A stretch of 11,659 nt of DNA from Holophagaceae bacterium (GTDB lineage: Bacteria > Acidobacteriota > Holophagae > Holophagales > Holophagaceae). This document shows positions 6,629 to 11,659 of the stretch, piece after piece. The translations under genes were made by a program, and so were the position numbers. The stretch's first letter is position 1. The number at the start of each line of letters is the position of its first letter. The stretch is taken from positions 1 through 11,659 of the forward strand of contig JANXYT010000240.1 of the NCBI GenBank assembly GCA_025355915.1, written 5' to 3'. The notes below the pieces were generated by a model that was not told the origin of the DNA, did no database searches, and saw nothing but the letters and a program-made list of their open reading frames with translations.

Positions 6629-7297
6629 TCAACCCGCCACCACGGCAACCTTCAGTTCGTCAAAGCCCTGCTCGCTGTTGCAGCTCACCACCACGGCGCA
6701 CTGGCCAGGCTGGCTGGGAGGAAGTTGGACCTCGCCGGCGAACCGTCCATCGGCGGCGGTCCGCCCGGACAGCAGACCCGTGGCCTTCTTGAGGCTGGAG
6801 ACCAGCTTCACGGCAATTTCGGCGCCGGACACCGGGCTTCGGCTCTGACAGAGCCGGGCCTGGACTTGCACCCGGAACAGGCCGCCGAAGGCAGGCTTCA
6901 GGGGCTGATCCAACACCAACTCAAGGGTGTCCACATCGCCTTCCTGCTGGAGGAATTCGAGGATGGCCTGGTCCAGGGGACGGTCGTTGAAGGCCTGCTG
7001 CTCGATGAGATCGGGAGGCGTGAGGTCGTATTTTCCGTTCTTGATGTCCCGGATGACCGCGCGGTGCTGGTCATCCATGCGTCCCTGAATGGCCGATTCG
7101 TCCAGGGGAGGCAGGGCGAGCAGATCCTCATAGGACGAGCGGTAATTGTCCAGGATCTCTCCACCTACGTAGATGAGCGTCTCGATCTTGGGGTTGGACA
7201 GTCCCTTGTCTTCCGTCTGGACGTGGAAGACCCGGTTCCCGTGGCGCACATCCGTGTTGAAGCCAGTAATCATGGGAGGGACCTGGGGGACGGCCAT
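6629..7297 (-). CDS. Protein of unknown function with C-terminal Ig-like/carboxypeptidase-regulatory-like domain
   Basis: A 222-residue protein that I do not recognise by name. The N-terminal block (about 9-90) is compact and looks conserved: TGFNTDVRHGNRVFHVQTED, then PKIETLIYVGGEIL, then a YEDLL helix and a helix with DDQHRAVIRDIKNGKYD. I have an impression of similar blocks in other Acidobacteria and myxobacteria but cannot verify it. The middle (about 95-130) is acidic. The C-terminal part (about 136-222) has alternating β-strands, VSGAEIAVKLVSS, the turn RTAADGRFAGEVQLPP and AVVVSC, like a carboxypeptidase-regulatory/Ig fold. There is no signal peptide or membrane segment, so it is probably cytoplasmic. 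It starts 30 nt after the receiver-protein stop on the same strand, which suggests co-transcription. ATG 7297 is used; ATG 7273, directly before ITGFNTD, is an equally reasonable start. Confidence 0.75.
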   Translation of the reverse strand: MAVPQVPPMITGFNTDVRHGNRVFHVQTEDKGLSNPKIETLIYVGGEILDNYRSSYEDLLALPPLDESAIQGRMDDQHRAVIRDIKNGKYDLTPPDLIEQQAFNDRPLDQAILEFLQQEGDVDTLELVLDQPLKPAFGGLFRVQVQARLCQSRSPVSGAEIAVKLVSSLKKATGLLSGRTAADGRFAGEVQLPPSQPGQCAVVVSCNSEQGFDELKVAVVAG

Positions 7298-7327
7298 GGG
7301 AGCAGGGGGCGGGGGCGCTTCATGGGT

Positions 7328-8569
7328 CTAACGTTGCAATCTTCCCGCCAGATCCGGCATGACTTCCCAAGCGATTTCACGCAGCACCTGGTCGCCCATG
7401 CGGGCCACCACGGCCTGGACCAGGGCGTCCACCAGCACGGGATCCGCCAGCAGGGCCAGGAGCAGGGCCCGCGTCTGCTCGGAGGACACTGGCGCGGCCT
7501 GACCGGCGACGGCAGGGGTTTGCCCACCTGCGGCAGGCTCCGCATCCGACGCCACGGATTCCAGCGACGGACCGGGCTCCGGAATATCGGCGAACTCGTG
7601 GATATCAGGAACGGGTTCATCCATGGCCCATTCTGCGACCGAGGCCACACCGGTCTCCTCTATCAGCGATCCCGCTGCGGGAAGCTGGGCGAGGAACTCA
7701 TCCGGTTCAGTCGCCGGTTCCGGGGCCGCCTCCGGGGAGGTCACCAGGAACTCGGTCGGTAGGCTATCCAGCTCCTCAAGGCCGGACAGAGTGACGATGT
7801 GGTCCTCCTCTTCTGAGAAGGTGGCGGCCGGTTCTGATTCCAGTGCGGGTTCAGGCGCGACCTCAGGCACGGGTTCCACCGCAGGCAGAGGTTCCCCCCC
7901 CAGATCCTGAAGGCTATCGAAGTCCAGTTCCTCCAGCTCCAGATGCACATCCGGAAGGGCCGACGTGAAGGCAGCTGCCTCGGGGAGGACCGGAGCTGAA
8001 TCCTCTGGCCACAGGTCTTCCGACGTGAGGAAGAGGAGATCCTCTTCGGGGTCCGGCAGATTCAGGTCGGCATCCAGCAACCCGGTCGGGACCTCCACGG
8101 GTTCAGGCCGGAACTCCGGCAGCGCCTCTTCGGCCCGCTTCACCAGATCCTTGGCGGACGTGGCCGGCACCGTGCTGAAGGGAGAGGGAGCCGGGCTCAC
8201 CGACATGGACAACAGGGCCTTGACCCGATCGCCCAGTTCGCGCAATTCGATGGGTTTTTTCAGAAAGCCCTGGATGGGCGCCTTCGCCAACTTGGCGGGA
8301 TCCACCGGATCCAGCACGCCCGCCATGAGGGCGATGGGCATCAGGGCCGTCGCCTCCATGCTCCGGAGTCGGCTGAGGAGGGTCCAACCGTCCATGCCCG
8401 GCATGGCCGTATCCACCAGGGCCACATCGAAGCGCTCGCCTCGCCCGATGCGGTCGAGGGCCTCCGCCGCGGAATCCACGCAGACAAGCTCCACATCCGT
8501 GGGAGCCAGGAGGGATTCGGCAATTCGGTGGATGCTGGGATTGTCGTCCACGAGGAGGAGACGGGGCAT
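7328..8569 (-). CDS. Stand-alone response regulator with acidic Pro/Glu-rich linker and conserved-looking C-terminal helical tail
   Basis: A 413-residue protein. Residues 1-123 are a receiver domain with acidic pocket Asp8-Asp9, phospho-acceptor Asp53 (ALVDTAMPGMDGW) and Lys105 (FLKKP). At the usual Thr/Ser switch position, before Ala83, there is Met82, so phosphorylation signalling may be altered. Residues 124-360 are a disordered-looking acidic linker rich in Pro, Glu and Ala, with an imperfect internal repeat: LEELDFDSL (212-220) and LEELDSLPTEF (264-274), each followed by PEXAPEPA-type segments. The tail (361-413) is two or three helices ending in REIAWEVMPDLAGRLQR. There is no DNA-binding or enzymatic output domain, so signalling is probably by protein contact. 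No histidine kinase lies nearby. The ATG at 8569 has a GAGG Shine-Dalgarno (8576-8579) 6 nt upstream. The downstream neighbour of unknown function is the first candidate partner. Confidence 0.9.
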   Translation of the reverse strand: MPRLLLVDDNPSIHRIAESLLAPTDVELVCVDSAAEALDRIGRGERFDVALVDTAMPGMDGWTLLSRLRSMEATALMPIALMAGVLDPVDPAKLAKAPIQGFLKKPIELRELGDRVKALLSMSVSPAPSPFSTVPATSAKDLVKRAEEALPEFRPEPVEVPTGLLDADLNLPDPEEDLLFLTSEDLWPEDSAPVLPEAAAFTSALPDVHLELEELDFDSLQDLGGEPLPAVEPVPEVAPEPALESEPAATFSEEEDHIVTLSGLEELDSLPTEFLVTSPEAAPEPATEPDEFLAQLPAAGSLIEETGVASVAEWAMDEPVPDIHEFADIPEPGPSLESVASDAEPAAGGQTPAVAGQAAPVSSEQTRALLLALLADPVLVDALVQAVVARMGDQVLREIAWEVMPDLAGRLQR

Positions 8570-8654
8570 CGGGAACCTCGGGAAGCCGGGAGGAAGAAAG
8601 AGTGGCTGGGCACAACGCTACCAGAAATGTGCACTTCCATAGCAATGCTTCCAT

Positions 8655-9983
8655 TCAGCGCAGCAGCTTCTTCAGAACGCGCACCCGCTCCACCTCCACG
8701 AGCCGGACCAGCAGGACCCGGTCTCCCACCCAGATCCAGGCGACCCCTTGCGGCTCGCGCAGGGCGATCTCAGGTCCACTCGGCAGCCAGCCTTTGACCG
8801 AGGCGCGCAACCCCACGGCGGATCGCCACTCGGGCCGGTACGACTCGAACAGGGCCTGCCGCTGGCGCTCCGGCGGCAGGGCGCTCTCGTTCCAGCGCTG
8901 GTCCCAGGCATCGAAGGCGCCCTTGTCCCGCCAGGCCCAGGCAGCGTCCCAGGCGGGCCAGGGCAGCGTTTCGGGGGGCACCGCAGTCCAATCGGCTTTC
9001 GTGACAGGGCTGGTTTTCCGGATCATGCCCTCCTCCTCCGGCAGCGGCTCCACCAGGGCCATCCGCTGGGGCGGGTGCGCGTTTAAGACACCGCTTCCCG
9101 CAGCCAGGCGTCGCCACCGGGTACCTTCCAGCCCCCAGGCCGTCCACCCCAGGGCGCCACCATGCCAAAGGCGGTCTCCGCGGGTGAGCCACACCCGGTC
9201 ACCGGAATGCCAGGGGATCTCGACCCGCATGCCTGGCAAATCCCGACCATCCTCGGATAGGGCCTCCACCTTGATCGCAAGCCCCTTCGGCGGGGCCGGC
9301 AACTTCGGTTCATCCCAGGCGGCAAGGGTCGGGTCTCCCGGTTCCGTGTCTCGCGGGAGCGCGCTCAGGAGGAGCCTCGATTCATCCTGGCCGTCGAAGG
9401 GCTCGAAAAATCCGATCAGCGCCATGCTGCCATCCCAGCTGAAACGGCTCCAGGGGCCGGATTGGGCGGACCAGAGAACCCGGCCTTCGGGCACCTCCAA
9501 CAGTCGGGTTTCGTACCGCCCCGGCCCCATCTGAAGCGTCACCAGCAGACGGTTGCCCTTCCCGGGATCCAGCCTGGCCGAACAGAGGGGCGCGTCGAAA
9601 CGGTAGTGCCGCCATTCCAGCCCCCGCCACAGCACCACCTCGCTGTGGCCCCCGGGACCGTTCAAAGCCAGCCCCTGGTCCGCCAGGTAGGGCGAGGCCG
9701 GTTCCCACGGTGTTCCAAAACCCCCTTCGAAGGGCCAGGCCTCGGACTGGTCCGGGTCCTGGGTTCCCTGGAAGCGCGGCGCCCAGCCGTCCGGCATGCG
9801 GAACTCCGTGATGGCTTCGAAGTTCTCCAGGTTCATGATCGCTGGCGCCTCTACCGCCGTGACACCACCGGCGCCGACGGGGCGCGGCGCCTGCACCACT
9901 GCGAAGAGCAGCAGCATGGCGGCAATGAAGAGGGAGGCGATGATGTACCGTTGGGGGATCACAGGGTGCCCAGGGGGTCTCAT
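8655..9983 (-). CDS. Membrane-anchored periplasmic protein of unknown function
   Basis: A 442-residue protein with an N-in signal anchor: a short basic start, then one hydrophobic helix (about 13-32, IIASLFIAAMLLLFAVV), with everything after it predicted to be outside the cytoplasm. The remainder is unusually rich in Trp and Pro, with many short β-strand-like segments such as EVVLWRGLEWRHYRF, RVWLTRGDRLWHGGALGW and VAWIWVGDRVLLVRLVEVERV. It could be a β-propeller or another all-β fold, but no family motif is recognisable. The C-terminal end is basic (RVRVLKKLLR). It lies 85 nt upstream of the receiver gene on the same strand and 37 nt from the divergent CYTH gene. ATG 9983 gives the short N-terminal tail typical of a signal anchor; other ATGs just upstream are in a different frame. 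Confidence 0.75.
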   Translation of the reverse strand: MRPPGHPVIPQRYIIASLFIAAMLLLFAVVQAPRPVGAGGVTAVEAPAIMNLENFEAITEFRMPDGWAPRFQGTQDPDQSEAWPFEGGFGTPWEPASPYLADQGLALNGPGGHSEVVLWRGLEWRHYRFDAPLCSARLDPGKGNRLLVTLQMGPGRYETRLLEVPEGRVLWSAQSGPWSRFSWDGSMALIGFFEPFDGQDESRLLLSALPRDTEPGDPTLAAWDEPKLPAPPKGLAIKVEALSEDGRDLPGMRVEIPWHSGDRVWLTRGDRLWHGGALGWTAWGLEGTRWRRLAAGSGVLNAHPPQRMALVEPLPEEEGMIRKTSPVTKADWTAVPPETLPWPAWDAAWAWRDKGAFDAWDQRWNESALPPERQRQALFESYRPEWRSAVGLRASVKGWLPSGPEIALREPQGVAWIWVGDRVLLVRLVEVERVRVLKKLLR

Positions 9984-10004
9984 TCATCATGCCCCATCCC
10001 CCGC

Positions 10005-10010
10005 AGGAGG
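10005..10010 (+). promoter_or_regulatory. Shine-Dalgarno of the CYTH-domain gene
   Basis: A perfect AGGAGG, 10 nt before the ATG at 10021, decides this start although the frame stays open upstream to 9796 and beyond. It is the strongest ribosome-binding site in the window. Confidence 0.7.
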
Positions 10011-10020
10011 CCGGTCCAAG

Positions 10021-10548
10021 ATGAACAAGCATAAACCCGCCCTGGAAACCGAGCTGAAGCTGCGCATCCCGGCCACGGGGCCCTACCGATCCCTGCTCCA
10101 GGCCCTGAGCTTCAGAGAAGTCACCCCGGCCCAGCTCGAAGTCAGCGTGCTCTGGGACCGGAATGGTGATCTGCGGGCGCAGGAATCCGCCTTGCGCACG
10201 CGGCTCTACGCCGGACACACCCGCCTGACCTGGAAAGGGCCCAAGGTCCCGGACGCGCTCCTGAAAATCCGCCCCGAACACGAAACGGGCATCGAAGACG
10301 GCGCTGCATTGGAGGCCATCCTCCGCGCCCTGGGGTTCGAGCCGGTCCTGCGCATGGAGAAGGTGCGCGCGGTGTGGGAGCGCGCGGAGCTGGAGGCCTG
10401 TCTCGACGAGACCCCCTTCGGCTGTTACCTGGAACTGGAAGGCGAGGCCCAGACCATCCGCGCCGCCATGGAAAGCCTGGGCCTCGCCCCCGATCGCGCC
10501 GAGCCGCGCAGCTACCCTGAGCTGTACCGGGCCCATGGATTGGGCTAA
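10021..10548 (+). CDS. CYTH-domain protein (class IV adenylyl cyclase / triphosphatase-like)
   Basis: A 175-residue protein covering a whole CYTH triphosphate-tunnel fold. The diagnostic ExExK is ETELK (Glu9, Glu11, Lys13). Further tunnel residues are in order: LRTRLY (Arg59, Arg61), LTWKGP (Lys72), PEHETG (Glu86, Glu88), MEKVRAVWE (Lys114, Arg116) and CYLELEGE (Glu138, Glu140), then the family-like ending SYPELYRAHGL. Family members cleave inorganic triphosphate or thiamine triphosphate, or make cAMP (CyaB). The His-Phe pair found before ExExK in characterised class IV cyclases is not seen here; the N terminus reads MNKHKPALETELK. I therefore lean towards a triphosphatase, with low certainty. 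No CHAD domain is attached. It is divergent from the membrane-anchored gene and converges on the PLP enzyme across a large inverted repeat. Confidence 0.85.
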   Translation: MNKHKPALETELKLRIPATGPYRSLLQALSFREVTPAQLEVSVLWDRNGDLRAQESALRTRLYAGHTRLTWKGPKVPDALLKIRPEHETGIEDGAALEAILRALGFEPVLRMEKVRAVWERAELEACLDETPFGCYLELEGEAQTIRAAMESLGLAPDRAEPRSYPELYRAHGLG

Positions 10549-10551
10549 AGA

Positions 10552-10651
10552 AGCTGGTCACAGAATTCGCGGAAGGTGCGCGGAAGGCGCGGGAAAAAGA
10601 CAGGCTTCCTTCGGCGGTTTCCGTGGAATTCCGCGCCTTCCGTGACCAGCT
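10552..10651. repeat. 100-bp inverted repeat of GCGGAAGG-type words between convergent genes
   Basis: A perfect 10-bp inverted repeat, AGCTGGTCAC (10552-10561) and GTGACCAGCT (10642-10651), encloses arms made of GCGGAAGG-type words: two on the left (from 10568 and 10579) and their reverse complement GCCTTCC on the right (from 10634), with GAATTC on the left and GGAATTCC on the right. It starts 4 nt after the CYTH stop and ends 2 nt before the stop of the PLP enzyme, filling the 105-nt gap. It could fold into a long imperfect stem and act as a bidirectional terminator; a GGGAAAAAGA stretch lies in the loop rather than after a stem. Confidence 0.6.
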
Positions 10652-10653
10652 GG

Positions 10654-11659
10654 CTAGGCCTTCAGCACCCGCTCCAGATCCTCGATCAGATCCTGCACGT
10701 CCTCCACGCCCACACTGAGGCGCAGCAGGTTGTCGTTGATGCCGAGGCGCTGGCGATCCGCTTCGGGCACGCTGCCGTGGGTCATGCTGGCGGGATGGCA
10801 GACGAGGCTTTCCACGCCGCCGAGGCTTTCGGCCAAGGCGAAAACCTTGAACGAGGACGCCATGCGCCGCGTGCGCTCCGCATCGCCGGTATCGAAGCTC
10901 ACGATGCCAGAGAAGCCCTTCATCTGGGCCTTGGCCAAGGCGTGCTGGGGGTGGGATTCCAGCCCCGGATAGTAGACGGCTTTCAGATCCGTGCGGGCTT
11001 CCAGCCACCGCGCGATCTGCAGGGCGCTGGCATTGTGCCGCTCCATGCGCAGATGCAGGGTCTTGGCGCCCCGCAGGATGAGCCAGGATTCCATGGGCGA
11101 GAGAATGCCGCCTGCGGCCTTCTGGTGGAAGCGCAGGCCCTCGGCGATGTCTTCGCGGTTGGTGATGGCGATGCCCCCGATGGAGTCGCTGTGGCCATTC
11201 AGATACTTGGTCGTGGAATGGAACACCAGATCGGCGCCGAGCTCCAGGGGCCGCTGGTTGTAGGGGGTGGCGAAGGTATTGTCCACGGCCAGCACTGCGG
11301 CGCATCCGGCCTCAGTCATGACGCGCCGGGCGCCGGGGATATCCGTGAGGCCAAGCATGGGATTGGTGGGCGTCTCGATCATCACCAGCTTGGTGTTCGG
11401 ACGAAGCGCCGCCTTGAAGGCTGCGAGATCACCCGTGTCCACCTGGGTGTAGGTGAGGCCGAACCGGGTCATCACCTTGTCCAGCAGACGGAAGGTGCCG
11501 CCATAGACGTTGTCGCCCAGCACCACATGGTCGCCGCTGGAGAGCTGCTCGAAGAGGGCCTGCACCGCGGCCATGCCCGATCCGAACGCCATGCCATGAA
11601 CTCCGCCTTCCAGGGACGCCAGGTTGGCTTCCATCGCATCGCGGGTCGGGTTGCGCACG
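10654..11659 (-). CDS. Cys/Met metabolism PLP-dependent enzyme (cystathionine γ-synthase / lyase family), 5' truncated
   Basis: The frame is open to the right edge, so about 50 N-terminal residues are missing; 335 residues are visible. This is a fold-type I PLP enzyme of the transsulfuration family. Visible landmarks, numbered from 11658: RNPTRDAMEANLASLEGG at the edge, SGMAAVQAL, GDNVYGGTF (Tyr52 stacks on PLP), IETPTNPMLGLTDI, DNTFATPYNQRPLELGAD (Asp126 binds the pyridine nitrogen), and STTKYLNGHSD with Lys151 as the Schiff-base lysine. The C-terminal SLGGVESLVCHPASMTHGSV is the family substrate-binding segment. It works in cytoplasmic methionine/cysteine metabolism. Cystathionine γ-synthase, γ-lyase and O-acetylhomoserine sulfhydrylase relatives cannot be told apart safely here. 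The residue before RNPTR is Val, where relatives usually have Thr or Ser. The GTG at 11658 is an internal codon, not the start. Confidence 0.93.
   Translation of the reverse strand, partial: VRNPTRDAMEANLASLEGGVHGMAFGSGMAAVQALFEQLSSGDHVVLGDNVYGGTFRLLDKVMTRFGLTYTQVDTGDLAAFKAALRPNTKLVMIETPTNPMLGLTDIPGARRVMTEAGCAAVLAVDNTFATPYNQRPLELGADLVFHSTTKYLNGHSDSIGGIAITNREDIAEGLRFHQKAAGGILSPMESWLILRGAKTLHLRMERHNASALQIARWLEARTDLKAVYYPGLESHPQHALAKAQMKGFSGIVSFDTGDAERTRRMASSFKVFALAESLGGVESLVCHPASMTHGSVPEADRQRLGINDNLLRLSVGVEDVQDLIEDLERVLKA

Noticed and set aside
6527..7762. 411-codon plus-strand frame opposite the MerR, unknown and receiver genes
   Set aside because: Antisense shadow across three genes and their promoter gap; no domain signal.
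9382..10536. Long minus-strand frame spanning the membrane-anchored gene start and the CYTH gene
   Set aside because: Out of frame with the anchored protein and antisense to the CYTH gene, both of which have better evidence.
10142..11305. 387-codon minus-strand frame overlapping the CYTH and PLP enzyme genes
   Set aside because: It overlaps two well-supported genes in other frames, crosses the inverted-repeat gap, and is Arg/Pro/Gly-rich without motifs.

Overview
The window is GC-rich, densely packed bacterial chromosome with several gene pairs that overlap or nearly touch. The mix of genes (SurA/PpiD-type foldase, seryl-tRNA synthetase, cytoplasmic asparaginase, YoaK/DUF1275 membrane protein, B12-binding MerR regulator, a receiver protein with a long acidic linker, a CYTH enzyme and a Cys/Met PLP enzyme) would suit a Gram-negative such as an Acidobacteriota (Holophagae/Geothrix-like) or a deltaproteobacterial-type organism. 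That placement is an impression from protein style, not a database result. No tRNA, rRNA, CRISPR array, transposase or phage gene is visible.

Layout. 1-1425 (+) is the 3' part of a periplasmic peptidyl-prolyl isomerase. It converges on a minus-strand block read from 4574 down to 1436: type I L-asparaginase, then seryl-tRNA synthetase, then an orphan ABC ATPase whose start codon overlaps the serS stop. A 211-nt intergenic region (4575-4785), mostly occupied by a 164-bp inverted-repeat element, separates asparaginase from a divergent YoaK/DUF1275 membrane protein (4786-5703, +). That gene converges, with 6 nt between stops, on a second minus-strand block read from 9983 down to 5710: a membrane-anchored protein of unknown function, a stand-alone receiver-domain protein, a protein of unknown function with a small Ig-like C-terminal domain, and a MerR-family regulator with a CarH-like cobalamin-binding domain. 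A CYTH-domain phosphohydrolase/cyclase-like gene (10021-10548, +) starts 37 nt from the membrane-anchored gene and converges on the 3' part of a PLP-dependent cystathionine synthase/lyase-family gene (10654-11659, -) that runs off the right edge.

The part most worth a second look is 5710-8569: a receiver protein, a conserved-looking protein without a known role, and a B12-binding MerR regulator in a row on one strand, the last with its own candidate promoter and a hairpin covering its ribosome-binding site. Separately, all three convergent gene junctions and the one long divergent intergenic region carry short inverted repeats built from 7-9-nt words (CTGATAG, GGCTGGA, GCGGAAGG types). They look like small dispersed repeats that act at, and in two places run into, gene ends.
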